This document shows, in pieces, positions 1 to 8,352 of a DNA stretch of 14,718 bases. Where the stretch lies: the NCBI GenBank assembly GCA_949935895.1, contig CATLGL010000029.1, positions 1 to 14,718 on the forward strand, given 5' to 3'. This DNA is from an uncultured Clostridia bacterium. Lineage in GTDB: Bacteria; Bacillota; Clostridia; TANB77; CAG-508. The position numbers and the translations under genes were made by a program. The notes under the pieces are model-generated. The model saw only the letters and a list, made by a program, of their open reading frames with translations, had not been told where the DNA came from and made no database searches. The number at the start of each line of letters is the position of its first letter. Positions within the stretch are counted from its first letter, which is position 1.

Positions 1-26
1 ACTTTCTTAAATCTTTCTTAACTTTC

Positions 27-1583
27 TCATCTTTTCGCAATTTCCACATTGCAATCTTTTCCTTTTATTTGTTTTTCTTTCATTCCTTGTAATACATCCT
101 CTACATATTCTCCTGGTACTTCTACAAAGGTAAAATTGTCTAATATATTGATTTTTCCTATTTTTTCTCCTTGTATACCACAGTTTGCTGCAATGCTTCC
201 TACAAAGTCTTTTACTTTCATATTGTCCTTTTTTCCTAAATTAAAAAATAGTTTTATCATTTCTCCATTTTTTGTCCTTATTGTGATTTCATTTTGTTTT
301 TCTTCTTTCGGTTTTCCATATAATATGGTAATTAGCCCTTTTGCTATCTCTTCTATGCTATTTTTTTGTAATAGTTCCTGTAACAAATCTTCTGCACAAA
401 ATTCTTTTTTATCAATTACTTCTTGTATTTTCTTAATGGTTTTATTTTTCCTAATTTTACTTATTTCGGCAAGTGTTGGTACAGTACCTTCTTTAATTTT
501 AGCATTGGTATATTTTTTAATGCTTTGCAGTTTGCTTTTTTCTTTTCCTACTACAAAGGTAAATGCTTTCCCTTTATTCCCATTTCTTCCTGTTCTTCCA
601 ATACGATGTACATAATATTCCTCCTCTTGTGGTACATCATAGTTTAAAACAAATTCTACATCTTGTATATCAATTCCTCTTGCTACTACATCTGTGGCAA
701 CTAGAATTTGAAATTCTCCATTTCTCATCTTTTTCATAATTCTTTCTCTTCCAGATTGTTTAATATCTCCATGTAGTGCTTCAGCTTTAATATGATTTCG
801 TTTTAAAATTTCAATTAAATCATCTACTCTTTTTTTAGTATTACAAAATACAATTGCTTTTTGTGGATGATATACTTCTATTAGTCTCATTAGTGTTTCA
901 CTTTTCATAGCCTCCTTTATTGAAATGGAAATTTGTTCAATTTCATTAACGGTTAATTCTTCTGCTTGAATTTTTACTTTTTTAGGTTCTTTTAAATACT
1001 TTTTTGTAATTTTCATAATCTTAGAATTCATAGTTGCAGAAAAAAGTATCGTTTGTCTTTTACTTGATACATCTTTTAAAATGGTTTCTATATCTTCTTC
1101 AAACCCCATATTTAACATTTCATCTGCTTCATCTAATACACACATTTTTACTTGATTTAAGTTCAATGTTTTTCTTCTCATATGGTCCATTACTCTACCT
1201 GGAGTTCCTATTACTATTTGAACTCCTTTTTTAAGCATTTTTATTTGTGTTTCAATCGATTGTCCTCCATAAATAGCAAGAGTTTTAATTCCTTCTTGAT
1301 ACTTTAAAAATTTTCTTACTTCCTCTGTTACTTGAAGTGCTAACTCTCTTGTTGGACAAAGTACAATGGCTTGTACCTTTTTATTAGTAGTTTCAATTTT
1401 TTCAATCATTGGTAAACTATAGGAAGCTGTTTTTCCAGTTCCTGTTTTAGATTGTCCTATTAAGTCTTTTCCCTCTAATATAGCAGGAATTGCTTTTTGT
1501 TGAATTGGAGTTGGAGTTGTATATCCTATATCAACTAACGCCTTTTTTGTTTTTTCATTTAAGTTTAATTCATTAAATGTCAT
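27..1583 (-). CDS. DEAD-box ATP-dependent RNA helicase, DbpA/CshA-like
   Basis: An ATP-dependent RNA helicase of 518 residues, likely cytoplasmic and acting in ribosome assembly or mRNA turnover. All superfamily-2 motifs are visible: Q motif around residues 20-29 (GYTTPTPIQ), Walker A GQSKTGTGKT at 43-52, PTRELA at 77-82, TPGR at 127-130, DEAD at 151-154, SAT at 182-184, ARGID at 301-305 and HRIGRTGR at 326-333. The C-terminal 75 or so residues look like the DbpA RNA-binding (RRM-like) domain, which in DbpA proteins targets 23S rRNA. The ATG is preceded by AAAGGAG at good spacing, and the gene ends in TGA. Motif I has SKTGTGKT where AQTGTGKT is usual. It contains no CGGN site. No separate promoter was recognised between it and the terminator of the upstream vanY-like gene. 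The family is certain; DbpA versus CshA function is not. Confidence 0.95.
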   Translation of the reverse strand: MTFNELNLNEKTKKALVDIGYTTPTPIQQKAIPAILEGKDLIGQSKTGTGKTASYSLPMIEKIETTNKKVQAIVLCPTRELALQVTEEVRKFLKYQEGIKTLAIYGGQSIETQIKMLKKGVQIVIGTPGRVMDHMRRKTLNLNQVKMCVLDEADEMLNMGFEEDIETILKDVSSKRQTILFSATMNSKIMKITKKYLKEPKKVKIQAEELTVNEIEQISISIKEAMKSETLMRLIEVYHPQKAIVFCNTKKRVDDLIEILKRNHIKAEALHGDIKQSGRERIMKKMRNGEFQILVATDVVARGIDIQDVEFVLNYDVPQEEEYYVHRIGRTGRNGNKGKAFTFVVGKEKSKLQSIKKYTNAKIKEGTVPTLAEISKIRKNKTIKKIQEVIDKKEFCAEDLLQELLQKNSIEEIAKGLITILYGKPKEEKQNEITIRTKNGEMIKLFFNLGKKDNMKVKDFVGSIAANCGIQGEKIGKINILDNFTFVEVPGEYVEDVLQGMKEKQIKGKDCNVEIAKR

Positions 1584-1611
1584 TTTTTTCTCCTTTATTT
1601 TTTTATTTTTT

Positions 1612-1648
1612 AAACAAAATGTAGAGGAGATTATAATCTCCCTCTACA
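1612..1648 (-). terminator. Rho-independent terminator after the vanY-like gene
   Basis: On the minus strand, TGTAGAGG-G-AGATT pairs with AATCTCCTCTACA (1620-1648, one bulged base) and is followed by TTTTGTTT (1619-1612). It lies about 27 bases after the vanY-like stop codon and before the helicase gene. Confidence 0.75.
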
Positions 1649-1674
1649 ATAAAACTCTTGTTTTCAGCAGTCTT

Positions 1675-2505
1675 TTATACTACTTGTGCTCCCTTTAAAT
1701 AATCAATATATTCTTCTAAACAATAGCCTTTTTGTTTCATTACTTTTGCATGTTCTTTTCCCACATATCGCCAATGCCAAGATTCATATATAATCCCTGT
1801 TATGTCTTGCTTGTCCTTTGGATAACGTAAAATAAATCCATAATCTGCTGCATTTTTTTGTAACCAAGTAAATGCTTTCGTATTTTCAAATTCATTTGTT
1901 ACTGTATTAAAATCTGCTGCTAATGCTAAATTATGTTCACTCATTTCTGGGCGTTGAACTACCGTTTGTGCTAATCTTTCAGCTTCTTCTTGCTCTTTTC
2001 CTTGTCCTTTATATTCTACTACTTTTCTATTAAACAGTTCTTCTTGTTTATCATAACTTCTATAGGCCGATTGTACCCATATTTTTGTGATTCCTGCTTT
2101 ATACATGGCATTAATCATATCTTTTAAATAAGTAATAGCCCTTTTGTCGAATTTAACTCCATCTCCTACTTCTGCTAACTCTGGTACATAGTTTCTATCC
2201 ACTGCATTATCTTTGTTCACTAATTTTAAATTCCATTGTTTTAATATTTCATCATTTTGTGAAGATGTGTTTGAATTGGCTACCCCTATTGCTACAGTAT
2301 TATTATTGTCTTCTGGTTGTTTTATTGGCTCACTACTCGTTTCTGTAATGGTATTTTCTTGCTCCTTATTCTCTGTTGGTTTTGTAAATAAGTAAATGAC
2401 GCCTTTTACCATCATAGCAATAACTAGTATTATCATTATGAATAAAATAACCATAATACTAATTCCTCTTATGAATTTCTTTTTATTAACAATTCTTCTT
2501 GCCAT
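1675..2505 (-). CDS. Membrane-anchored D-alanyl-D-alanine carboxypeptidase, VanY family
   Basis: A 276-residue zinc peptidase that probably trims the terminal D-Ala from peptidoglycan stem peptides outside the membrane. A basic N-terminus (MARRIVNKKK) leads into a hydrophobic segment at about residues 12-38, then a Glu/Asn/Thr/Ser-rich linker to about 85, then the catalytic domain. The zinc and catalytic residues of the family are present: SEHNLALAADF around 189-199 (His191, Asp198) and ESWHWRYVG at 241-249 (Glu241, His244). The usual SEHQxGLAxD motif has Leu-Ala in place of the glycine step, a mild oddity. Start: ATG preceded by AAGGTGAT. It has its own promoter and terminator, so it is probably monocistronic. 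A role in vancomycin resistance is not implied, since housekeeping VanY-like enzymes are common. No CGGN site. Confidence 0.9.
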   Translation of the reverse strand: MARRIVNKKKFIRGISIMVILFIMIILVIAMMVKGVIYLFTKPTENKEQENTITETSSEPIKQPEDNNNTVAIGVANSNTSSQNDEILKQWNLKLVNKDNAVDRNYVPELAEVGDGVKFDKRAITYLKDMINAMYKAGITKIWVQSAYRSYDKQEELFNRKVVEYKGQGKEQEEAERLAQTVVQRPEMSEHNLALAADFNTVTNEFENTKAFTWLQKNAADYGFILRYPKDKQDITGIIYESWHWRYVGKEHAKVMKQKGYCLEEYIDYLKGAQVV

Positions 2506-2540
2506 ACTTATCTATCACCTTCTTTTGTCCTTCTACTTTT

Positions 2541-2569
2541 ATTTTATCTTTTCTTGCCTTTTTCGTCAA
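2541..2569 (-). promoter_or_regulatory. Sigma-A type promoter for the vanY-like gene
   Basis: The minus strand has TTGACG (2569-2564), a 17-base spacer and TAAAAT (2546-2541), about 35 bases upstream of the start codon. It matches the housekeeping consensus at 10 of 12 positions. Confidence 0.75.
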
Positions 2570-2627
2570 TGTCTTTTGTTCAATTCGTAAATATTTTGTT
2601 AAAATTTAGATTAGCTTCTATGTAAGT

Positions 2628-3290
2628 TTAAGCATTACCATATTTTGCTTTTAATGCTTTTATTTTAATTCCTTGCTTCGAAAACATATTCTCATGCTCT
2701 GTTATTATATTTCCTTCTATATTTTCATGATGTAAATCATATGTTTTCCAAAATATTTCATAACCAGCATTTTTAAAATAAGCAAGACTATCGGAAAATA
2801 AATTATCATCATCTGTTTTAAAATAAATTTCTCCACCTTTTTCTAAAAAAGTTTTATATAATTCAAGCTGTCTTACATGTGTTAATCTCTTTTTATGATG
2901 CTTTCCTCTTGGCCATGGATTACAAAAGTTAATATAAATACGTTTTACTACATCTTCTTTATCCATCATATCTAAAATTTGTTCAATATTACATCTTGTA
3001 ATGATTACATTATCAACTTGTCTATTAGCCTGTTTATATATCTCTTCAATATTACGTTTTGCAAGCCCTAACATCGTATCAATTAAGTCAACTCCTATAA
3101 AATTGATATTCGGATTTTGGCATGCAAGCTTAGCAATAAATTGTCCTTTTCCACAACCAAGTTCTAAATGAATTGGTCTTTCCACATCAAAAGCACTTTT
3201 CCACTTTCCTTTATTTTCTTGAGGTTTATCAATATAAAATTTTGCTTCTTCTAGTTCTTGTTTTGTCCATGTTCTTTTTCTAATTCGCAT
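2628..3290 (-). CDS. trmB: tRNA (guanine-N7-)-methyltransferase
   Basis: Methylates G46 of tRNA using S-adenosylmethionine. The 220-residue protein has the SAM-binding motif ELGCGKGQF at 43-51, the family signature around NPWPRGKHHKKRL at 124-136 (usually DPWPK-K-RHxKRR, here FCNPWP) and KTDDDNLF near 158-165. The length is normal. Its ATG follows AAAAGGAGC, which lies inside the last codons of the upstream ATPase gene. The two genes overlap by 40 bases in different frames, so trmB is probably translationally coupled to the ATPase and has no promoter of its own that I can see. It contains no CGGN site, but its transcript carries the four in the ATPase. Confidence 0.95.
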   Translation of the reverse strand: MRIRKRTWTKQELEEAKFYIDKPQENKGKWKSAFDVERPIHLELGCGKGQFIAKLACQNPNINFIGVDLIDTMLGLAKRNIEEIYKQANRQVDNVIITRCNIEQILDMMDKEDVVKRIYINFCNPWPRGKHHKKRLTHVRQLELYKTFLEKGGEIYFKTDDDNLFSDSLAYFKNAGYEIFWKTYDLHHENIEGNIITEHENMFSKQGIKIKALKAKYGNA

Positions 3291-5642
3291 ATATTGCTCC
3301 TTTTATTTACTCTATTTTTTAATACTTTTTTTATTATATCATTAAATATAATAAAATTGATACCTGCTATCACACATAATAAAAGCACTAATTCAATATA
3401 TTGCTTGGTAATTACTACACAAAACCAATCTTTTAATATGATAAAACATATCATAAATAGAATAATCATACTAACAAATAAGATTGCTCTCAACCAATTA
3501 AATGGTTTACTTATTTTAGCAAGCAACATAAATCCTGTTAATACGGTTAATATCACACATATAGTAGAATAGATTTCATTTGGAATTCCCACATACCAAC
3601 TAACAATTGCAACAATCACTATATTGATTACTGTCGTTAATGCTGTTGGTATGGATTTGCTAACTACATTTTGTATAAATTTTCCTCTTACTCTTTCTTT
3701 ATTAGGTTCTAATGCTAAAATGAAGGACGGAATTCCAATACATACAAGAGCCATCAGACTTAATTGGATTGGCATAAACGGATATGGCATATGTGCAAAT
3801 ACGAATATAACAGAAAGGATACTTGCATAAATGGTTTTTGATAAAAATAAACTTGCAGAACGTTCAATATTGTTAATCGTTCTTCTTCCTTCTTCTACAA
3901 TTTTAGGCATCGATTTAAAATTAGAATCTAGTAATACTAGTTGTGCTACATTACGTGCAGCATCACTTCCGACTTGCAATAGCAATACTGCAATCTGCTT
4001 CTTTTAAAGCAATTACATCATTTACTCCATCCCCTGTCATAGCAACTGTATGCCCTTGCTCTTTTAAAAAAGAAATTAATTGTTTTTTTTGAATTGGACT
4101 TACTCTTCCAAAAATAGTATATTGGTTTGCTACTTTCTCTAATTCTTCTGTTTGTAAGTTACTACAATCAATATAATTTTTATATTCTTCAATTCCTGCA
4201 TGTTTTGCAATTTTGGATATTGTTACAGGGTTGTCACCAGAAATTAGTTTAATGGTTACTCCTTGCTTTTTAAAATATTGTAATGTTTCTTTTGCTTGTG
4301 TTCTTATTTTGTCTGTTAATAATACCATTCCTAAGTATTCAATATCTTCTGGCAATGAGTTTTTATTTAAAATAGTATATGAACGTGCTAATACAACAAC
4401 TCGATAATCTTGTATGTGTTTTTCAATTTCATCTTGATAGGTTGAAAATTGTTTTGTTAATACATATTCTGGTGCTCCTAAAATATAGCTTTCTCCATTT
4501 TTAAATGAAATGCCAGACCATTTTTTATCTGATGAAAATGGTATTTCTTTTTCTACTTCTGCTTCTATCTTTTTACAAAATCTTTCTTTTATTGCCTTCA
4601 TTGTACCATTATTATCTTGTGAATATGTTGCAAGAAGAGATAAGATACTCTCCATTTCTTCCTCTGAATTTTTAGCAATGTAACCGTGTTACCTCCATCT
4701 TCCCTTCTGTAATAGTTCCTGTTTTATCTAAACACAATGTATCTACTCTTGCTAATGTCTCAATACAATATAGTTCTTGTACTAATACTTTATTTTTCGA
4801 TAATCGTATAACACTAACTGCAAGTACTGTACTAGTCAAGAGCACCAGTCCCTCTGGGATCATGCCAATTAGTGCTGCAACTGTATTTACTACTGCATTT
4901 TTTATTGTATTTTCTTCTAATCCCAATTGATTAAAAAACAATAACGCTCCCACTGGAATAATGACAATAGAAACAGTTTTAATAATTTTATTTAAAGCTG
5001 CCATAATTTCAGAATTAACTTTTTTAATATATTTTGCTTCTTTAGAAATTTTATAAGTATAGTTTTCCTCTCCTATATGCTCTACTTTTCCGCTTACAAC
5101 TGCCGACTAACAATATAACTTCCTGATAACAACATATCCCCTTTTTTCTTTACTAGTGCTTCAGCCTCCCCTGTAATACAAGATTCATTTACTTCTACTT
5201 CACCCTCTACAAGCACACAATCGTTTACAATTTGATTTCCACTTCTAAAAACAACAATATCATCTAATACTACTTGATTGATAACCATTTCTTCTTCTTT
5301 TCCATCTCTTATCACATGTACTTTTGTTTCAGAAATTAATGATAATTTGTCAATCACTCTTTTAGAATGAATTTCCTGAAATGTACTAATAGCCGTATTT
5401 ATCATAACTAGCCCTAAAAATAGCATATTTTTATAGGACTTTACAAAAAATACAGCAAGTGCTAATAGCACATTGATTAAATTAAAAATCGTAAAAAAAT
5501 TACTATAAATAATGGATTTAATGCTTTTGGTTTTTTGTGTCATATCATGATTCACTAAATTATGCTGTCTTCTTTCTTCTACTTGTTGTTGGCTTAAACC
5601 TATATAACAATCTGTGTTATATCTTTCTATTTCCTGCTCCAT
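3251..5642 (-). CDS. Cation-translocating P-type ATPase, CtpE-like, with four CGGN sites
   Basis: An integral-membrane cation pump of the HAD-type P-ATPase class. In the conventional code it falls into four overlapping fragments. Skipping one C at each of 5092, 5105, 4686 and 3971 gives one continuous protein of about 795 residues, normal for the family. Landmarks in order: an actuator loop with CITGEAEA (TGES is usual, and TGEA-type loops occur in CtpE-like pumps), the TM4 motif IPEGLVLLTS, the phosphorylation site DKTGTITEG, TGDGVNDVIALKEADCS, then ASGSDAARNVAQ and a C-terminal membrane region with several hydrophobic segments. The glycine restored at 3971 is in the conserved SGSDAA motif. 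I chose the start at 5642 (MEQEIERY) because AAGGAG sits just upstream and an extended -10 promoter lies between it and the possible earlier ATG at 5690. The substrate (Ca2+ or another cation) cannot be told. A plain pseudogene is an alternative, but intact motifs and identical frameshift type argue against it. Confidence 0.85.
3968..3971 (-). other. CGGN site 1 (CGGA): glycine in ATPase SGSDAA motif
   Basis: The coding strand reads GCA AGT C GGA AGT GAT. In zero frame the CGG gives Arg-Lys-stop. Skipping C gives Ala-Ser-Gly-Ser-Asp, the conserved P-type ATPase sequence after GDGVND. Confidence 0.9.
4683..4686 (-). other. CGGN site 2 (CGGT) in the ATPase
   Basis: The coding strand reads GTA ACA C GGT TAC ATT, just after DKTGTITEGKMEV. 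Zero frame ends three codons after the CGG in TAA. Skipping C joins the phosphorylation site to the nucleotide-binding domain. Confidence 0.85.
5089..5092 (-). other. CGGN site 3 (CGGA) in the ATPase
   Basis: The coding strand reads TGT AAG C GGA AAA GTA. It lies 13 bases downstream of site 4. Both C residues must be skipped to pass from the actuator loop (LLSGSYIVSG) into KVEHIGEENY and the following membrane segment. Confidence 0.85.
5102..5105 (-). other. CGGN site 4 (CGGC) in the ATPase
   Basis: The coding strand reads GTT AGT C GGC AGT TGT. Zero frame gives SRQL-stop. Skipping C gives VSGSCK, typical of this family's actuator domain. Confidence 0.88.
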
Positions 5643-5667
5643 ACTTTTTCTCCTTATACTGTATGGT

Positions 5668-5676
5668 ATTATATCA
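5668..5676 (-). promoter_or_regulatory. Extended -10 promoter for the ATPase-trmB operon
   Basis: The minus strand reads TGATATAAT (5676-5668), a TGn-TATAAT extended -10, about 26 bases upstream of the chosen ATPase start. The -35 region is poor, as expected for extended -10 promoters. It supports the start at 5642 over 5690. Confidence 0.55.
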
Positions 5677-5679
5677 CTT

Positions 5680-5694
5680 GTATTTCTCAAATAC
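5680..5694. promoter_or_regulatory. Inverted repeat, possible operator of the ATPase gene
   Basis: A perfect 6-base inverted repeat, GTATTT-GAG-AAATAC on the minus strand, sits 4 bases upstream of the extended -10, in the spacer/-35 region. A repressor binding here would block the promoter. No regulator gene is adjacent, so the role is inferred from position and symmetry only. Confidence 0.35.
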
Positions 5695-5843
5695 TATTAA
5701 TACTTTCTTAAACTAAGAGATTTTTCTTTAATAAATGCTTTTTATATAGTTAGCGGACAATTAAAATTTCCCTACACTCACTTTATTTTTATATACTACT
5801 ATCTCATAAAATCAATTCTAATCAAATGGTAATGAAAATAATT

Positions 5844-6413
5844 TTATGAATATATGACTTTTAATAATTCTTCTGATGTTTGCTTTAATTTATCTTTGTT
5901 GTTCACTACTTCTTTTTTAGGAAAGATTGGCTGTTTTACTGTTACTATTACTTTATGAAATAGCCTTGGATTTTCTGTAATGGTTACAGGAATAATAGGT
6001 ATTTCTAGACCTCCTGCTAAATGTACTGCTCCATTTTTAATTTTCTTTTTTCTAACTTCTTTTGTTAAAATTCCACCTTCTGGAAACATTAACAATTTTA
6101 TTTTATCTTGATTTTTAAATAATTTTATAATGTTTCTAGCTCCACCTACATCGTTTTTTTCTCTTTGTATTGGAAAAACCTGATAGTGATTAAATGCTTT
6201 TTTTAGTATTTGATTTTTAAATAATTCTGATTTTGCTATAATATATAAGTTATCAGTTTTAGGAAAAATAAAAGCTGGATCAAATATACTCGAATGATTT
6301 GGGCAAATTAAGCATCTATCATATTGATTTAATTGTTCTATATTCTTATATTCAACATGATATAAAAAACGGCAAATTACTATATTTACTAATCTTTTCA
6401 TTATACGAAACAT
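5844..6413 (-). CDS. 1-acyl-sn-glycerol-3-phosphate acyltransferase (PlsC-like)
   Basis: Probably acylates lysophosphatidate at the membrane in phospholipid synthesis. The 189-residue protein has the acyltransferase HX4D motif as NHSSIFD at 39-45 and the acceptor-binding motif FPEGG at 110-114, followed by a basic KEVRKKKIKNGA stretch and an IPIIPVTI segment, all in family order. A hydrophobic N-terminal stretch (about 7-20) could anchor it. It is short but within the range of single-domain PlsC proteins. The ATG at 6413 follows AAAGGAGG at 11 bases; a second in-frame ATG (residue 5) is an alternative start. No CGGN site. No clear promoter was recognised, and spo0A upstream ends in a strong terminator, so a promoter is expected in 6420-6680. 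Confidence 0.88.
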   Translation of the reverse strand: MFRIMKRLVNIVICRFLYHVEYKNIEQLNQYDRCLICPNHSSIFDPAFIFPKTDNLYIIAKSELFKNQILKKAFNHYQVFPIQREKNDVGGARNIIKLFKNQDKIKLLMFPEGGILTKEVRKKKIKNGAVHLAGGLEIPIIPVTITENPRLFHKVIVTVKQPIFPKKEVVNNKDKLKQTSEELLKVIYS

Positions 6414-6683
6414 CCTTTACTTATCCTCCTTTTTACTCATTATTTAGTTGTTTATTCTTAACATGTTTATTTTAATTTAACAGTAATAATAAATCTGTTA
6501 TTAAATCTCCTGCTTTTATCATACATATTGCTTCCTCTATTGGAGGTAATCCACATCTGCCTATTCTTATTTACTATGTTACTTAGTATAGTATATTTCT
6601 GCCATTTTGTCCAGCGTTTGTGAACAAATTTTTGCATAATGTTTAGTTATAATGTAACTGTAATACACTACCTTCTTATTTAC
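6414..6683. other. Spacer between the plsC-like gene and the spo0A terminator
   Basis: Non-coding by default. On the minus strand there is a 56-codon ORF (6467-6637, MQKFVHKRWTK...) without a recognisable ribosome binding site. In another frame there is a short coding-like tail ending at 6472 that contains CGLPPIEEA and ends in DLLLLLN. Neither resembles a family I can name. The tail might be the end of a decayed gene. No RNA gene or repeat was recognised. Confidence 0.4.
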
Positions 6684-6718
6684 AAAAAAGTGGGAAAGTT
6701 TACAAACTTTCCCACTTT
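6684..6718 (-). terminator. Rho-independent terminator after spo0A
   Basis: Perfect 15-base arms (AAAGTGGGAAAGTTT at 6687-6701 and its complement at 6704-6718). The central bases must open to form the loop. On the minus strand the stem is followed by TTTTTT (6689-6684). It lies about 55 bases past the spo0A stop. Confidence 0.9.
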
Positions 6719-6772
6719 GACTATGTAATAATACATTTAATTTTAACAATTATTTCAAGTACTTTTCCTCTA

Positions 6773-7594
6773 TTATGCTGATTTTAATTCTAATCGTAAT
6801 TTATCTGCTATCATTGCTATAAACTCACTGTTAGTTGGTTTTCCTTTAGAAGCAGATACTGTATATCCAAAAATATTTTCTACTGCTTCTTGTTGTCCTC
6901 TTCCCCATGCTACTTCTATTGCATGACGTATCGCTCTTTCCACTCTTGATGGCGTTGTATGAAATTTTTCTGCTATTTCTGGATATAATTGTTTTGTTAT
7001 TTGATTAATAACATCAATATCATTTACAACTAGCATAATTGCTTCTCTTAAGTATTGGTAGCCCTTTATATGAGCTGGTACCCCTACTTCATGTATCACA
7101 TTGGTTACTAGTGCTTCTAAATTCTCTTCACGCTTTTTATTTGCCTCTGGTATCTCTATATATGGTGCTTTAATCTCTTTTGACATCATAGTTACATTCC
7201 TAAATTGGGATGGTTGATAATTTTTTAACTCTTTAATTCTTTTTAATAATAATTTTATATCAAATGGTTTCACAACATAGTATTCTGCTCCTAAATCTAA
7301 TGCTCTTTGTGTAATTTTATCTTGTCCTACGGCTGATAGCATAATACAAAGTGGTGGTTTTCTTAAATTAGAATTTTGTATTTTCTCTAATACTCCAATT
7401 CCATCTAAATGTGGCATAATCACATCTAATAATGCTAAATCTGGTTGTGTATTAGAAATCATATCATATGCCTCATTCCCATCACGTGCCATACCAATTA
7501 CTTCCATCTCTTCTTCTTGTTCAACATATCTTGCCAAATTGTTAGCAAATTCACTATTATCATCTGCTATTAATACTGTAATCTTGTCTTTCAC
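6773..7594 (-). CDS. spo0A: Sporulation master response regulator Spo0A
   Basis: A phosphorelay-controlled DNA-binding regulator that commits cells to sporulation. At 273 residues it is of usual length. The receiver domain has the acidic pair in ADDN (11-12), the phosphoacceptor Asp57 in LLDVIMP, Ser87 in MLSAVG and Lys109 in VVKPFD. The C-terminal effector domain (about 165-270) has the Spo0A-specific HEVGVPAHIKGYQYLR and SRVERAIRHAIEVAW segments, the latter being the recognition helix region. The start codon is GTG, fixed by AGGAGG seven bases upstream. It has its own promoter and a strong terminator, so it is transcribed alone here. No CGGN site. It places the organism in the endospore-forming lineage, though not every carrier sporulates. 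Confidence 0.97.
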   Translation of the reverse strand: MKDKITVLIADDNSEFANNLARYVEQEEEMEVIGMARDGNEAYDMISNTQPDLALLDVIMPHLDGIGVLEKIQNSNLRKPPLCIMLSAVGQDKITQRALDLGAEYYVVKPFDIKLLLKRIKELKNYQPSQFRNVTMMSKEIKAPYIEIPEANKKREENLEALVTNVIHEVGVPAHIKGYQYLREAIMLVVNDIDVINQITKQLYPEIAEKFHTTPSRVERAIRHAIEVAWGRGQQEAVENIFGYTVSASKGKPTNSEFIAMIADKLRLELKSA

Positions 7595-7644
7595 TTTAAT
7601 TCCTCCTATTATTATAAAAAATTTGTAAAAATTTTACATTTCGC

Positions 7645-7673
7645 ATTATATTATTTTTTAAAATGAATTGCAA
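7645..7673 (-). promoter_or_regulatory. Sigma-A type promoter for spo0A
   Basis: The minus strand has TTGCAA (7673-7668), a 17-base spacer and TATAAT (7650-7645), about 50 bases upstream of the GTG start. A sigma-H promoter or 0A box was not recognised beside it. Confidence 0.75.
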
Positions 7674-7730
7674 TACTTTTCTGGAAATTTTTTCAATTTT
7701 CTTTAAATGTCATTGTTACGCAAGAACATT

Positions 7731-8349
7731 TTATATGTATTTTTCTTCCATTTTATCTATTTTTATTATTTTTAATCTCAAATTGTCGATTTCAATTTTC
7801 ATTTTTTCAAAACCTTCTATTGTCATTTCGATGAAAAAAATGACTTTATCTGAATATTCCTCTTTTTTAATATTGATTTCATGTTTTCTACAATAATATT
7901 TGAATTTTTCAACCTCTTCATATTCTACAAAAACTCGAGCCTGCCTCCCTTGTTTTTTTAGAATTATATTGGCCTCTTCTATTCCTTTTTTAGCAACACT
8001 TGTATATGCTCTTACTAGTCCTCCTGTTCCAAGTAAAATTCCTCCAAAATACCTTGTCACAATAATCAAAACATTTCCTAATGAATTTTTAACTATCAAC
8101 TCTAATATTGGTGCTCCCGCTGTTCCGTGAAGGTTCCCCATCATCACTACATCTTTTTTTTATATTACCATTATTGTCTACAATAACATAAGCAAAGCAA
8201 TGGTGTTTCGCATCATAATATTTCTTCTTAATATCTTTTATCATACTTTCTGCCTCTTCTTGATTTTGAACTTGGAATAAGTCTGCAATAAATTTAGATT
8301 TTTTTTCTACTATTTGTGTATTTACTGATTTTTCTATGGTATAAAACAT
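7731..8349 (-). CDS. YigZ/IMPACT family protein (UPF0029) with one CGGN site
   Basis: A conserved protein of uncertain biochemical role. Its eukaryotic relative IMPACT regulates Gcn2, and bacterial YigZ has an IMPACT N-terminal fold plus a C-terminal ferredoxin-like domain. In the normal code it is split. Skipping the C at 8127 gives 205 residues, the usual length. Family motifs: KKSKFIADLF near the N-terminus, DAKHHCFAYV, then RCSDDGEPSGTAGAPILE across the recoding site, RYFGGILLGTGGLVRAY and the C-terminal domain. The restored Gly is in the most conserved segment of the family (DGEPSGTAG). It starts 3 bases after the flavoprotein stop, so it is the last gene of that operon. A real loss-of-function frameshift is possible but would be a coincidence given the nine identical cases. 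Confidence 0.9.
8124..8127 (-). other. CGGN site 5 (CGGA): glycine in the YigZ EPSGTAG motif
   Basis: The coding strand reads CCT TCA C GGA ACA GCG. Skipping C gives Pro-Ser-Gly-Thr-Ala. A few bases on, GCG GGA contains an out-of-frame CGG that needs no correction, an internal control. Confidence 0.92.
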
Positions 8350-8352
8350 ATT

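Noticed and set aside
2143..2153. 0A-box-like TTTGTCGAATT
   Set aside because: It sits inside the coding region of the vanY-like gene, far from any promoter, and a single near match in such DNA is expected by chance.
3251..5642. ATPase as a pseudogene decayed by four independent frameshifts
   Set aside because: All four lesions are the same C-before-GGN type, no other damage is present, and four other genes in the window show the same lesion with intact motifs.
5804..5849. Inverted repeat TCATAAAAT ... ATTTTATGA at the end of the plsC-like gene
   Set aside because: Nine-base AT-only arms separated by 28 bases in AT-rich DNA are weak, and no clean T-run follows on the minus strand, so it is not called a terminator.
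7731..8147. Separate 138-residue protein starting at 8147
   Set aside because: Its first residues come from the wrong frame upstream of site 5. The rest is the C-terminal part of the YigZ protein and joins the upstream fragment when the C is skipped.
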